Shown here: one piece after another, positions 1 through 10,050 of the stretch
How positions within the stretch are numbered: the first letter of the stretch is position 1
Layout: each line of letters opens with the position of its first letter
Source: an uncultured Lachnospiraceae bacterium
GTDB lineage: Bacteria > Bacillota > Clostridia > Lachnospirales > Lachnospiraceae
Reading direction: 5' to 3'
NCBI GenBank assembly: GCA_910584115.1
Contig: CAJTYN010000018.1
Coordinates: 1 to 29,375 of the forward strand
Length of the DNA stretch: 29,375 nucleotides
The notes under the pieces: model-generated
The model's input: only the letters and a program-made list of their open reading frames with translations
The model's database searches: none
What the model was told of the DNA's origin: nothing
Made by a program: the position numbers and the translations under genes

Positions 1-1164
1 GACACTGTCTGGGATCATAATGACACCAGTTTTTGCGGTCGGACAGACAATTAATGTTGTTTTCGCTCTGTCATATAAAATTCCGTTTTCCAACGTATAA
101 AACTCATTATTTTCATCTACCAAAACATCCGAAAAAGACGTGCCATAAAATGCTTCGTCGCCGATTTTTAAGACGCTGCCTGGTATCGTAATATCCTCAA
201 AACTTCCGCATCCATAAAATGCCGAATTTCCTATCTCCACCACACCGTCCGGGATCTTAACCGCCCCCTCTTTATCACCCGGATAACCGATCAATATAGT
301 CTTTGCTTTATCATATAAGACCCCATTTTCTGACAGATAATATTCATTATTTTCATCTACGAAAATTTCCCGCAGACTTGAACATTCTGCAAATGGGTTT
401 GCATCGATACTGGACACATTTACAGGAAGCATAACGTTAGTCAACGGCAGAGCACCAAACGCTTTACTGCCAATGCTCATCACACTGTCCGGAATTGTAA
501 CGCTGGTCAGACCACATGCCCAAAAGGCATAGTCTCCGATGCTCGTAACACTATCCGGTATCACAACATCTTTTAATAAATAACATCCTTGAAAGACCTC
601 ATTCCCTATCCTCGTAATACCATTCGGAAGGGTGACGCTGGCCAATTTATCACAACTACTAAAGGTATAGTCTCCGATATCCGTCACAGAGTACGGGATC
701 CTAATATCCGTCAGGTTATCACAATCATAAAATGCCTGATTCCCTATATATCTCACACTATGCGGGATGATGATACCGGTCAATCTATCGCGATCATAAA
801 AAGCCTTCTCCCCAATCCCTACGATTTTATATATATCTTTACGGATCGTATGGCCAAAGTCCGGGTTGATATTCTCGCCATTTGTTACTTTGGTTTCCTC
901 CACATATTCTGTGGGGATGATCGGACATGTAGAGTCGCCAGAATAAGCTACGATCTCTGCCTCCATATTGGCTACGATCTCTGTCTCCAATGTGGTCGTG
1001 TCATCCAGCACCCGCAAATGAAACCCCTCTTCTGTGATCAGCCAATGCGACGATGACGTTGGCTCTGCCTTTATTTTTTTTGCAGGCAATATCAAAACAC
1101 CACAGATGAAAATCGCTAAATATACTGCTACTGACCATGATTTCTTTACGCTTTTATCTTTCAT
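1..1164 (-). CDS. BspA-type leucine-rich-repeat surface protein, N-terminal part (C-terminus outside window)
   Basis: An open frame runs from the ATG at 1164 to the window edge (388 codons, no stop), so the C-terminus is missing. The start follows a GGGGTGG ribosome site about 8 nt upstream. Residues 1-34 look like a signal peptide: a lysine-rich start, then a hydrophobic stretch (AVYLAIFICGVLILPA). From about residue 120 the protein is built of repeats of about 23 residues of the form xIxIPxSVxxIGxxAFxxCxxL, the BspA/Treponema-type LRR. Two segments (around VDENNEYYLSENGVLYDK and VDENNEFYTLENGILYDR) are a second repeated unit between LRR blocks, typical of this family. Such proteins are secreted or wall-attached and are often linked to adhesion; the ligand cannot be read from sequence. 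It is separated from polC by 86 bp with no clear promoter or terminator. Family call is firm, role is not. Confidence 0.88.
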   Translation of the reverse strand, partial: MKDKSVKKSWSVAVYLAIFICGVLILPAKKIKAEPTSSSHWLITEEGFHLRVLDDTTTLETEIVANMEAEIVAYSGDSTCPIIPTEYVEETKVTNGENINPDFGHTIRKDIYKIVGIGEKAFYDRDRLTGIIIPHSVRYIGNQAFYDCDNLTDIRIPYSVTDIGDYTFSSCDKLASVTLPNGITRIGNEVFQGCYLLKDVVIPDSVTSIGDYAFWACGLTSVTIPDSVMSIGSKAFGALPLTNVMLPVNVSSIDANPFAECSSLREIFVDENNEYYLSENGVLYDKAKTILIGYPGDKEGAVKIPDGVVEIGNSAFYGCGSFEDITIPGSVLKIGDEAFYGTSFSDVLVDENNEFYTLENGILYDRAKTTLIVCPTAKTGVIMIPDSV

Positions 1165-1250
1165 TCTTGTATCCACCCCTTTCACTTCATTCAAACACAA
1201 ATAAGTATGACACTCCATCTCAAGATCTTACTGCAAAGATATCTGCACGA

Positions 1251-4200
1251 TCAAGAGATCCCCATATCAAACAGCGAGATCTGATTCGACTGGGGGATGT
1301 CCCCAAATAGATGCATGCCCTCCATCAGGTCGATCACCGTCTTGCTCACCTTCGTGCGCTGGCGGAAATCATCGATGGATAAGAACCTCCCGTCCTTTGC
1401 CGCGTCCACCACCGCGTCCGCCGCCTTGTCCCCCAGGCCCTCGATACAGTCCAAGGAAGGCATCAGCTTCCCGTCCACGATCCGGAAACGGTGAGCTTCC
1501 GACTCGTAAATGTCGATGGGCATGAAGGAAAACCCCCTGGCGTACATCTCCTGTACGATGCGCATGTCTTTTAACGTATCCTGCTCCTTCTTGCTCAGAG
1601 CGTCCCCTCGGCTCTTGAATTCCTGCATATGGTATTCCAGCTTCTCCTTGCCCTGGCACATCAGTTCGTAGGAAAAAGACGTGGCGCGGATGCTGAAAAA
1701 GGCCGCGTAATAGGCCAGCGGATGAAAGATCTTGTACCAGGCGATCCGGTAGGCCATCATCACGTAGGCCGCCGCGTGGGCTTTTGGGAACATATAAGAG
1801 ATCTGCTGGCAGGACCAGATGTACCAGTCCGGCACATTGTTCTCCTTCATGATCTTTATCCATTCATCCTTGAGTCCTTTTCCCTTACGCACGCTCTCCA
1901 TGATCGTAAATGCCTGGCTGCTCTCCACCCCCTGGTTGATCAGATAGGTCATGATATCGTCACGGGTGCAGATGGCCGTGGAGATCGTGGCCTTTCCCTC
2001 CTGGATCAGCACCTGGGCGTTGCCCAGCCACACGTTCGTCCCGTGAGACAATCCGGAGATCCGGATCAGGTCGGAAAAACAGGTGGGCTTGGTATCCAGC
2101 AGCATCTGGAGGACAAATTCCGTGCCGAACTCCGGGATACCCAATGCCCCCAGCCTGCATCCCCCGATGTCCTCCGGCGCGATCCCCAGCGCCTCCGTGC
2201 TGGCAAAGAGGGACATCACATCCGGCTGGTCCAGAGGGATCTCCTTGGCGTCCGTCCCGGTCAGATCCTCCAGCATGCGGATCATGGTGGGATCATCGTG
2301 CCCCAGGATATCCAGCTTCAGCAGGTTGCCGTCGATGGAATGGTAATCAAAATGTGTGGTCGTGATGTCTGAATTTACATCATTTGCCGGGTGCTGCACG
2401 GGCGTGAACTTCTCGATCTCCTCACCCAGAGGCAGGACGATGATCCCGCCCGGGTGCTGCCCCGTAGTCCGGCGGATCCCCGTACAGCCCTGGACGATCC
2501 GGCTGATCTCGCAGCTGCGCTTCCGCATGCCCTTTTCTTCGAAATAATTCTTCACATAGCCGTAGGCCGTCTTCTCCGCCAGCGTGCCGATGGTCCCGGC
2601 CTTGAAGGTCTGGCCTTTCCCGAAGATCTCTTCCGTATACTTGTGGGCCACCGCCTGGTATTCCCCAGAAAAATTCAGGTCGATGTCCGGCTCCTTGTCC
2701 CCTTTGAAACCCAAAAACGTCTCGAAAGGGATGTCGAATCCTTCCTTTTTCAGAGGCTCGCCGCAGACCGGACAGGTCTTATCCGGCATATCGCACCCCA
2801 CCCGGCCTACGAAAGCCTTCACCTCCGGGGAATCAAAATCGTTGTAATGACATTTTTTGCAGTAATAATGAGGCGGCAGCGGGTTGACCTCCGTGATCCC
2901 CGCCATGGTGGCGGCCAGGGAAGACCCCACCGATCCACGGGATCCCACCAGATAGCCGTCCTCGTTTGATTTCCAGACCAGCTTCTGGGCGATGATATAC
3001 ATGACCGCGTAGCCGTTGGAGATGATAGAATGCAGCTCCTTCTCCAGGCGTTCCTCCACGACCTTCGGCAGCGGATCCCCGTAGATCTCGTGGGCCTTTT
3101 TCAGACAGATCTCCCGTAGATTTTTATCGGAATCCTCGATCACCGGCGGGAATTTATCGGGATGGATCGGGGAGATCTTCTCGCACATGTCCGCGATCTT
3201 GGCGGGAGCAGTGATCACCACTTCCTCCGCCTTCTCGTCGCCCAGGTAGCGGAACTCGTCCAGCATCTCCTCCGTGGTGCGCAGGTACAGGGGCGCCTGA
3301 TCGTCCGCGTCGCTGAAACCCTTCCCCGCCATGATGATCCGCCGGTAGACCTCGTCCTCCGGATCCATGAAATGCACGTCGCAGGTGGCCACCACGGGCT
3401 TGTCAAACTGCTCGCCCAGCTTCACGATCTTCCGGTTGATCTCCATCAGATCCTCCATAGAGCTGACATTCTCCGTCTTGTCGCTGGCGATCATGAACTT
3501 ATTGTTCCCCAGCGGCTGGATCTCCAGATAATCATAGAAGGAGACCAGCCGGGCGATCTCCGGCGCCGGGGCGTCGTTTAAGACCGCCTGATAAAGCTCC
3601 CCGGCCTCGCAGGCGCTGCCGATCAGCAGCCCTTCCCGGTGCTTTAGGAACACACTCTTCGGCACCCGCGGGCTGCGGTGGTAGTATCTCAGATGGGACA
3701 GGGACACCAGTTTATACAGGTTGATCCTGCCCGTCTCGCTAGTGGCCAGGATGATGGCGTGATGGGTCGGCAGCTTCTTGATCTGGTCCTCCGACACGCT
3801 CCCCTGGATATCCAGCTCCTCCAGGTCGAAGATCCCCCTTTTGGCGCACATCTCCACGAACTTTATGAAGATCTGCGCCGTACAGCCCGCGTCGTCCACG
3901 GCCCGATGATGGTTGTCCAGGGGGATCTGCAGAGCCTTCGCCACCGTGTCCAGTTTGAAACGGTTCAGGGCCGGGAGCAAAAACCGGGCCATGCCCACCG
4001 TGTCCACCGATGTAAAGTCATAAGACAGGCCCAGCTGCTGGCAGTTCCTCTCCACGAACCCCACATCAAAAGGCGCGTTGTGGGCCACCAGGACCGCACC
4101 TTTACAAAAATCCAAAAAATCCGGCAGGATCTCCTCGATCGTGGGCGCGTCCATGACCATGGAGTCATCGATCCCCGTCAGCTCTTCGATCCGGTAGGGG

Positions 4201-5669
4201 ATCGGGACCTCCGGGTTGACGAATGTGGAGAAATGGTCCGTGACCACGCCGTTTTCCACCAGCACCGCCCCGATCTCGATGATCTTGTTGGCGATGGGGC
4301 TAAAGCCGGTAGTCTCCAGGTCGAAGACCACGAAGCGGCCGGAGAGCTCCTGCTTCCTGCCCTTTTGCACCATCCCCTTCGTATCGTCCACCAGGTAGGC
4401 TTCCATCCCGTAGATCACTTTGAAATCCGCGTCCGGGGGCACGCACCCGCCCCAGGCGTCGAAACAGTGGTATGCCTCCGGGAACGCCTGCACCACGCCG
4501 TGGTCGGTGATGGCGATGGCCTTGTGTCCCCACTCATAGGCCCGTTTCACCAGCGCGGCGGCATCGGTCACCCCGTCCATATCGCTCATCTTCGTATGAC
4601 AATGGAGCTCGATCCTCTTCTCCGGACTGGTGTCCATCCGCTTGGACGTAAAATCCCCGATCTTTCGGATACCCCGTACCGAACCGATGGTCAGCTCCCC
4701 GTCAAAGCGGTCGATGGTGGTCACGCCCTTGATCTTCAGGAAAGCTTCCTTTTTCACAGACTCTTTGATCTGGGGGACCTGAGCGTTTTCCAGGAACATC
4801 TTCACCACGATGCTGTCGGTCAGATCCGTGACAGCAAAGATCAAGATCGTCTTCTCATTGCGGATCTCCCGCTCGTCCACAGAGAGCACCTGCCCGCGGA
4901 TCACCACCTCGCCCATCTCCCCGGTGATCGACTCTAAGGGCACAGCCTCCCCGTCAAACTCTCGTCCGTAGACCATATCCGGATCCCCCTGACGTTTGAA
5001 CGGACCCGGATGGGGGATCTTTTTGCCGGATGAGGCTTTTGGCTTTTCGTTCCTCTCCTCTTTGATCTCCCGGCCCGACGCGCTGTCTAAGGAGGCATGC
5101 TGTAAGACCTGCTCCACCTCCTGCTCCAGCTTCTTTTCGGCGTTTTTCCGGTATTTACTCTCCTCATGGGCCACAAACGCGGATTCCACCTTCAGATCCA
5201 TGCCGCACCGCTCACAGAAGACTTTCTCCATATATTCCACCAGCACCCCCTCCCGTTCCCGGGCGAGCATGGAATCCGGGATCAAGAGCCGCAGACTGTG
5301 GGCCTGGGGAAATTCTACCTGCGCGCATTGAAACAGATTATGCTCCAGCTGACTGCATGCCTTGAGCTCTGCCAGCATGCTGGGCTTATAGACCTCCATG
5401 AAATTTTCCGGAGTGTACTGCTCTGAGAGCAGAAAGCGCTCGATGACCTTCACTTTCACACTCGTCTGCCCGAAAAACTGGCGGCGGATCTCCTCTTCCA
5501 ACTGAAAGATATATTTCTTATGAATCCACCGGTCGCAGGACAGATAAACGCGCAGGAGCGTCCGGTCCTGGCTGCAGGTCACCCGGGTGACGACGGCCTC
5601 GTCGAGCCAGCCCTTGATGTCGGGATCCGCCTTAAGATCCGGAAATACGTCGAAAAATCTCTTTTCCAT
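1251..5669 (-). CDS. polC: DNA polymerase III PolC-type alpha subunit
   Basis: This is the replicative polymerase of low-GC Gram-positives, with a built-in proofreading exonuclease. It is 1472 aa, close to the usual size. Order of parts: N-terminal domain (1-about 220), OB-fold (about 250-340), PHP part starting with HCHTKMSDMDG near 355, and an inserted DEDDh exonuclease (about 445-610) with FDLETTG, HNAPFD and HRAVDD motifs. The rest of PHP, a zinc-finger-like cysteine set (CKKC...CPVCGEP), the palm with DIDLNF, and the fingers and C-terminal parts follow. The ATG at 5669 gives the expected N-terminus; a GAGGG lies about 12 nt upstream, a rather long spacing. A terminator separates it from the chemoreceptor gene upstream, so it needs its own promoter or readthrough; I could not identify a promoter. 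Essential core gene; identification is certain. Confidence 0.98.
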   Translation of the reverse strand: MEKRFFDVFPDLKADPDIKGWLDEAVVTRVTCSQDRTLLRVYLSCDRWIHKKYIFQLEEEIRRQFFGQTSVKVKVIERFLLSEQYTPENFMEVYKPSMLAELKACSQLEHNLFQCAQVEFPQAHSLRLLIPDSMLAREREGVLVEYMEKVFCERCGMDLKVESAFVAHEESKYRKNAEKKLEQEVEQVLQHASLDSASGREIKEERNEKPKASSGKKIPHPGPFKRQGDPDMVYGREFDGEAVPLESITGEMGEVVIRGQVLSVDEREIRNEKTILIFAVTDLTDSIVVKMFLENAQVPQIKESVKKEAFLKIKGVTTIDRFDGELTIGSVRGIRKIGDFTSKRMDTSPEKRIELHCHTKMSDMDGVTDAAALVKRAYEWGHKAIAITDHGVVQAFPEAYHCFDAWGGCVPPDADFKVIYGMEAYLVDDTKGMVQKGRKQELSGRFVVFDLETTGFSPIANKIIEIGAVLVENGVVTDHFSTFVNPEVPIPYRIEELTGIDDSMVMDAPTIEEILPDFLDFCKGAVLVAHNAPFDVGFVERNCQQLGLSYDFTSVDTVGMARFLLPALNRFKLDTVAKALQIPLDNHHRAVDDAGCTAQIFIKFVEMCAKRGIFDLEELDIQGSVSEDQIKKLPTHHAIILATSETGRINLYKLVSLSHLRYYHRSPRVPKSVFLKHREGLLIGSACEAGELYQAVLNDAPAPEIARLVSFYDYLEIQPLGNNKFMIASDKTENVSSMEDLMEINRKIVKLGEQFDKPVVATCDVHFMDPEDEVYRRIIMAGKGFSDADDQAPLYLRTTEEMLDEFRYLGDEKAEEVVITAPAKIADMCEKISPIHPDKFPPVIEDSDKNLREICLKKAHEIYGDPLPKVVEERLEKELHSIISNGYAVMYIIAQKLVWKSNEDGYLVGSRGSVGSSLAATMAGITEVNPLPPHYYCKKCHYNDFDSPEVKAFVGRVGCDMPDKTCPVCGEPLKKEGFDIPFETFLGFKGDKEPDIDLNFSGEYQAVAHKYTEEIFGKGQTFKAGTIGTLAEKTAYGYVKNYFEEKGMRKRSCEISRIVQGCTGIRRTTGQHPGGIIVLPLGEEIEKFTPVQHPANDVNSDITTTHFDYHSIDGNLLKLDILGHDDPTMIRMLEDLTGTDAKEIPLDQPDVMSLFASTEALGIAPEDIGGCRLGALGIPEFGTEFVLQMLLDTKPTCFSDLIRISGLSHGTNVWLGNAQVLIQEGKATISTAICTRDDIMTYLINQGVESSQAFTIMESVRKGKGLKDEWIKIMKENNVPDWYIWSCQQISYMFPKAHAAAYVMMAYRIAWYKIFHPLAYYAAFFSIRATSFSYELMCQGKEKLEYHMQEFKSRGDALSKKEQDTLKDMRIVQEMYARGFSFMPIDIYESEAHRFRIVDGKLMPSLDCIEGLGDKAADAVVDAAKDGRFLSIDDFRQRTKVSKTVIDLMEGMHLFGDIPQSNQISLFDMGIS

Positions 5670-5687
5670 AAAAATGTCTGACCCTCT

Positions 5688-5729
5688 AAAAGACAGCCGA
5701 TCCGGCCTTACCCGATCTGGCTGTCTTTT
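5688..5729 (-). terminator. Rho-independent terminator after the chemoreceptor gene
   Basis: An 11-bp perfect stem (5688-5698 with 5719-5729, arms AAAAGACAGCC / GGCTGTCTTTT) encloses a 20-nt loop. On the minus strand it ends in TTTT, 14 nt beyond the chemoreceptor stop. A-tracts on both sides mean it could also work in the other direction, but no plus-strand gene is present. It closes the xpaC-telA-ispG-chemoreceptor unit before polC. Confidence 0.8.
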
Positions 5730-5742
5730 CCACTATCTCTTC

Positions 5743-7722
5743 CTAGATCTGATCTTCTGCCAATCTAAACTGCTCTACCAACTGTTTCAGGCTGCCCGCT
5801 TCGGCCGAGAGCTGTTCGCTGGCTGCCGCACTCTGCTCGGAAGTAGCACTGTTGGTCTGCACCACTGTAGAGATCTGATCGATCCCTTCCGTGACTTGTG
5901 CTATAGCGATCGTCTGACTGCCCACAGCTTCCACCACGATCCCCATCTTCGATGTTACATTACCGGCAAGGACGCTGGTACGCTCCAGGGCGTCTGTGAC
6001 GCTTCCCACCACCTGACTGCCCTCTGTGACCGCACTGATAGAACTCTCGATCAGGTCTTTCGTCGCCTTGGCCGCCGTATCTGATCTGGACGCGAGATCG
6101 CGCACCTCATCCGCAACGACCGCAAAGCCTTTCCCGGAACTTCCCGCCCGCGCGGCTTCTACCGCGGCATTTAAGGCCAGGATATTCGTCTGGAACGCGA
6201 TGCTCTCGATCGTACCGATGATCTTGGATATCTCTTCCGAAGAGCGGGATATCTTTTCCATAGCCGTATTCAATTCTTTGACATATCCCACACTGGTATT
6301 CAGCTGCGCTCCGGCCTGCTCTACGAATTGCCCCGCTTCCTCAGCGGCGGCCGCAGTCTTCTTGGCGCTCTCCGAGATATCCGTGATCGTAGCCGCCAGT
6401 TCCTCCACAGAACTGGCCTGTTCCACGGAACCCTGACTTAAGGACTGCGCGCCCACAGAAACCTGACCGCTGGCAGAAGACACCTGGCTTGCGGAAGCAT
6501 CGATCTGGCGCATCGTATCGCTCAGATTGAGCTTCAGACCGCGCATGGATCCCAGGATACTCTGGAAATCGCCTACATAAGCCTCCCGATGCTCCGACTG
6601 GATATCGAGATTCTGGTTGGCCATCTCATTGAGCAGATAGCCGATATCCTGGATGAGCGTATTCAGACCATTTACCATCTCCGCTGTGGAACGGGTCAGT
6701 TCCGCTGTCTCATCCTGCCCTTTCACCTGGGGAACAGGTGATGTCAGGTCACCTTCCACCAACAGCTTCATCCGTTTGGCGCAGGCCCGCATGGGTATGC
6801 CGATGTTGTTGGAAAGTTTCAGGGCCACCGCGATAGACACCAGGATAGACGCCGCGATCACCACCAGATTGATGACGATCCCAGAGTATGTATCCCCCAG
6901 ATATTCCTTTTCCAGTACGGTGACAGCGACACTCCAGCCTTCCGTGCCGCTCACCGGGGCATACGCCAAAAACCGGTTCCCATCAGAACTGCTGTATCTC
7001 CCAAAGCCTCTCTTCCCTTTGCACATGTCCATATGGAGCGCGGCCAGTTCCTGCAGAGAAGGATCGTTCTTGGCTTCCTGCTCCACATTCTGTGTAGTGA
7101 TGGTATCCAGTGTGACATCGGCAATGGTGTCACCGGATCTGTTGATCATATAAGCACGGCTGCTCTCACCGATCTCAATAGAAGAAACGATATCGTTCAA
7201 AAATGTTTCAAGCGGCACAAAATAGACCACACCCACGATCCCGGAATCCGGATCCCCGTTCGCATAGAGAGGCGCCGCCACCATGATCGACAGCTCTCCG
7301 GTGACCTTGCTGATCAGCGGTTCGGATACATAGGTATTTCCCTGCATGGCCTGCTGTACATATTCCCGATCGGAATAATCTTTTCCATCGAATATGCTGG
7401 TGCCCTCTGCATTGATGATATTTCCCCGCTGAAGACCGTGCATCTTGACACGCGCGTCTATGATAGCACGCTTTTCTTCCAGCGGGACCGACTCGTCAGA
7501 TAACTGAGCGATACAGCCTGTGTTCATAGCTACATTCTTATAAGCAGTCAGCTCCTGTTCGATGCGTTCTGCTGACAGAACAGCAGTCTCTTCCATCATC
7601 TGCCCCACAGTGGCAAGGGTACTCCTGTAATTTAATGTGATACTGGACGATCCCACCGCGATCAGCGCGACAAGGACCGTTGCCATCAGACATATCGTGA
7701 TCTTCTTGCGGATACTCTTCAT
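5743..7722 (-). CDS. Methyl-accepting chemotaxis protein with dCache-type sensor
   Basis: A transmembrane chemoreceptor of 659 aa that would signal to CheA/CheW. Visible parts: TM helix about 9-28; extracellular double-Cache-like sensor about 35-270 (includes the DYSDREYVQQAM and VAAPLY segments common in dCache_1); TM helix about 281-302; HAMP about 303-355; cytoplasmic coiled coil to the end. The coiled coil carries the highly conserved hairpin tip around ILALNAAVEAARAG and GFAVVADEVRDLA. The ATG at 7722 follows a GGGAG ribosome site. It starts 22 bp after ispG and is followed by a strong terminator, so it is probably the last gene of the xpaC-telA-ispG unit. A link between ispG and chemotaxis is not expected, so co-transcription is likely positional. 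The ligand is unknown. No flagellar or che genes are in this window. Confidence 0.95.
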   Translation of the reverse strand: MKSIRKKITICLMATVLVALIAVGSSSITLNYRSTLATVGQMMEETAVLSAERIEQELTAYKNVAMNTGCIAQLSDESVPLEEKRAIIDARVKMHGLQRGNIINAEGTSIFDGKDYSDREYVQQAMQGNTYVSEPLISKVTGELSIMVAAPLYANGDPDSGIVGVVYFVPLETFLNDIVSSIEIGESSRAYMINRSGDTIADVTLDTITTQNVEQEAKNDPSLQELAALHMDMCKGKRGFGRYSSSDGNRFLAYAPVSGTEGWSVAVTVLEKEYLGDTYSGIVINLVVIAASILVSIAVALKLSNNIGIPMRACAKRMKLLVEGDLTSPVPQVKGQDETAELTRSTAEMVNGLNTLIQDIGYLLNEMANQNLDIQSEHREAYVGDFQSILGSMRGLKLNLSDTMRQIDASASQVSSASGQVSVGAQSLSQGSVEQASSVEELAATITDISESAKKTAAAAEEAGQFVEQAGAQLNTSVGYVKELNTAMEKISRSSEEISKIIGTIESIAFQTNILALNAAVEAARAGSSGKGFAVVADEVRDLASRSDTAAKATKDLIESSISAVTEGSQVVGSVTDALERTSVLAGNVTSKMGIVVEAVGSQTIAIAQVTEGIDQISTVVQTNSATSEQSAAASEQLSAEAGSLKQLVEQFRLAEDQI

Positions 7723-7744
7723 CTCTTTTCTCCCTCTGATTTTT

Positions 7745-8824
7745 TTAGGATCTGTTGATCTCCCAGTGCAGCAGCTCGTCCCTGAGACACTCCAGCAGTT
7801 CCCCTTCCGGCACTTTCTTTATGATCTCTCCCCGCCGAAATATGATCCCAACGCCTCTGCCCCCGGCCACGCCAAGGTCTGCCTCTCTCGCCTCCCCCGG
7901 TCCGTTCACCGGACACCCCATGACAGCTACTTTTAAATGTAAGGACGGATGTTCTGCGCTAAATGTTTCCACCATCTGTTCTACCTGACCAGCCAGTCCG
8001 ATCAGATCGATCTGGGTACGCCCGCAGGTAGGGCAGGAGACTACCTCCACGCCTTGTTTTCGCAGACCGAGGCTGCGCAGGATCGTTTTTGCCGACCGGA
8101 TCTCTTCTGTCGGCGGACCGGTCAGTGATACCCGGATGGTATCCCCGATCCCCTGATACAGGATGATGCCCAGCCCCACAGCCGACTTGATATTCCCGGA
8201 ATAGAGCGTCCCCGCCTCCGTGATCCCCACATGGATGGGATAGTCCGTCCGGCCGGCCAGCAGCTCATGGGCTTTCGCGCACATCATCACATCGGAGGAT
8301 TTGATGCTGATCACCAACGCGTCGTAGTCATAGTCCTCGATCATGCGCACTTTATCCAGAGCACTCTCCACCAGCCCTTCGGCCGTCACGCCCTGGTATT
8401 TTTGGATCAGCTCTTTTTCCAGGGAGCCGCTGTTGACACCTACCCTGATGGGAACGGCCCGTTCCCTGGCCGTCTCTACCACCGCGCGGATCTTATCCGG
8501 CCCGCCGATGTTCCCGGGGTTGATCCGGATCTTATCCGCGCCGTTTTCCATCGCCGCGATGGCCATGCGGTAGTCGAAATGGATGTCCGCCACCAGCGGG
8601 ATATGGATCTGTTTTTTGATCTCTCTGAGCGCCAGGGCCGCTTCCTGGGTGGGGACGGTGCAGCGGACGATCTCGCAGCCTGCCTCCTCCAGCTCCCTGA
8701 TCTGCCTGACCGTGGCCTGCACATCCTCTGTCTTCGTATTGGTCATGGACTGGATCTTGATCGGATGGCCGCCCCCGATCGTGCAGTCCCCGATCCTCAC
8801 CACTTTCGTATGTTCCCGGTGCAT
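7745..8824 (-). CDS. ispG: 4-hydroxy-3-methylbut-2-enyl diphosphate synthase (flavodoxin)
   Basis: IspG (GcpE) converts methylerythritol cyclodiphosphate to HMBPP, the penultimate step of the MEP isoprenoid pathway, using a [4Fe-4S] cluster. The 359-aa length fits the compact bacterial form. Cluster ligands are visible: Cys264 and Cys267 in CPTCGR, Cys304 in MGCPVNGPGE, with the fourth ligand glutamate at 311. The TIM-barrel half has the usual GGGHPIKIQSMTNT start and INPGNIG motif. The ATG at 8824 follows an AAGGGGG ribosome site. It lies 26 bp downstream of telA and 22 bp upstream of the chemoreceptor gene, so all appear co-transcribed. In many Clostridia ispG follows rseP and precedes polC; here it is 15.8 kb from rseP. 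Essential in organisms without the mevalonate pathway. Confidence 0.97.
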   Translation of the reverse strand: MHREHTKVVRIGDCTIGGGHPIKIQSMTNTKTEDVQATVRQIRELEEAGCEIVRCTVPTQEAALALREIKKQIHIPLVADIHFDYRMAIAAMENGADKIRINPGNIGGPDKIRAVVETARERAVPIRVGVNSGSLEKELIQKYQGVTAEGLVESALDKVRMIEDYDYDALVISIKSSDVMMCAKAHELLAGRTDYPIHVGITEAGTLYSGNIKSAVGLGIILYQGIGDTIRVSLTGPPTEEIRSAKTILRSLGLRKQGVEVVSCPTCGRTQIDLIGLAGQVEQMVETFSAEHPSLHLKVAVMGCPVNGPGEAREADLGVAGGRGVGIIFRRGEIIKKVPEGELLECLRDELLHWEINRS

Positions 8825-8850
8825 GCTGCCGCCCCCTTTGTCTCTCTATG

Positions 8851-10011
8851 CTATCTCCTGATTTCCAGGAGTTTGTTCTTTAACTCCGTTTCCATCTTCT
8901 GGATCTGCATCTCCGCCTCCACGCGCTTCTGGTGGCCGTCCTGCTGGATCTTCAGCACTTCATCCAACGTCTGGATCAGCGACTCGTTCGTATGTTTCAG
9001 CGTCTCCATGTCCACGATTCCCCGCTCCGCCTCTTTGGCCGTCTCGATCGTGGCCATCTTCAGCGTGTCCGCGTTTTTTCGCAGGAGCTCGTTGGTCATA
9101 TCCGTCACGGCCCTCTGGGCCCTGGCCGCTTCTGTGGAATGGGCGATCCCTAATGCCAGCACCATCTGGCTCTTCCACAGGGGGATCGTATTGACCAGCG
9201 TGGACTGGATCTTCTCCACCATGGTCGTGTCGTTGTTCTGGACCAGACGGATCTGGGGCGCGGTCTGGATGGAGATCATCCGGGTCAGATCCAGGTCGTG
9301 GAGCTTCTTCTCAAAACGGTTGCACATGCTGTCCAGATCCTTGGCCGCCTGCGCGTCCTCGGGAAGCCCGCTGACCTGGGCTTTGTCCATCAGTTCCTTA
9401 AGCTGGGTGCCGCGCACTTCTTCCAGCTTCTTTTTGCCCGCCATGATGTACATGGAGAGTTCTTTGAAATAATTCAGGTTCAGCGCGTACATCTTGTCCA
9501 GGGTAGCCGTGTCCTTCATCAGCCGGACCTGGTGCTGCTGGAGGGAATCCACGATCTTATTGACGTTGACCTCCGCCTTGTCGTACTTTGCTTTCATCGC
9601 AGTGATCTTGTTCGCGTTCTTTTTGAAAAAACCGAAGAAGCCTTTCTCCTCTTCCTGGTCGTCGAAGCCTTTTAACTCTCTGACCAGATCCGTGATCAGC
9701 TGTCCCGCCTCTCCCAGATCCTGGGTCTGTACATTGGCCAGCGCCGCCTCGGAAAAATCTGCCATCTTCTTCTGGGTGGCCGCCCCATACTGCAAGATCA
9801 GATTGCTGTTCGTCAGATCGATCTGCTGGGCAAGGTCGTCCACCATCTTCTGCTCCTGAGGTGTCAGCTTCGGTTCCTCCACCTTCGGCTGGGGCTTCTC
9901 CTGTACTGCCTCCACCACGGTTTTTTCTTCCTCCAGGACTGGTTCCAGCGTCAGGGTCGGCACCGGCATCTCCTCCGCAAATGCGTCCAGTCCGTTCATC
10001 TCGTCACTCAT
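8851..10011 (-). CDS. telA: Toxic anion resistance protein, TelA/KlaA family
   Basis: A 386-aa cytoplasmic, largely helical protein of the TelA family, first linked to tellurite resistance and often paired with XpaC-type proteins. The N-terminal 50 residues are acidic and proline-rich (likely disordered). From about residue 50 the family core begins (LTPQEQKMVDDLAQQIDL) and continues to the end with long helices. Recognisable family segments are KGFFGFFKKNANK, the TALDKMYxxNLxYFKELSMYIMAGKKKLEE-like region and the QNNDTTMVEKIQSTLVNTIPLWKSQM-like region. The ATG at 10011 follows AAGGAG with 9-nt spacing. It starts 39 bp after xpaC and ends 26 bp before ispG. The biochemical activity is not established; stress and envelope roles are proposed. 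If the guide site upstream of xpaC works, this gene is controlled by it too. Confidence 0.88.
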   Translation of the reverse strand: MSDEMNGLDAFAEEMPVPTLTLEPVLEEEKTVVEAVQEKPQPKVEEPKLTPQEQKMVDDLAQQIDLTNSNLILQYGAATQKKMADFSEAALANVQTQDLGEAGQLITDLVRELKGFDDQEEEKGFFGFFKKNANKITAMKAKYDKAEVNVNKIVDSLQQHQVRLMKDTATLDKMYALNLNYFKELSMYIMAGKKKLEEVRGTQLKELMDKAQVSGLPEDAQAAKDLDSMCNRFEKKLHDLDLTRMISIQTAPQIRLVQNNDTTMVEKIQSTLVNTIPLWKSQMVLALGIAHSTEAARAQRAVTDMTNELLRKNADTLKMATIETAKEAERGIVDMETLKHTNESLIQTLDEVLKIQQDGHQKRVEAEMQIQKMETELKNKLLEIRR

Positions 10012-10050
10012 CTGTCTTTCTCCTTTGATCCATTTTTAAACTATTTTTGA

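Noticed and set aside
1165..1250. Terminator or promoter between polC and the leucine-rich-repeat gene
   Set aside because: Only short palindromes such as AAGATATCTT are present; no T-run hairpin and no -35/-10 pair with correct spacing.
3678..4937. A 419-codon plus-strand open frame inside polC
   Set aside because: Antisense to PolC catalytic domains, no ribosome site and no recognisable protein; a by-product of codon bias. Other long plus-strand frames opposite ispG, cas and dxr genes are the same.
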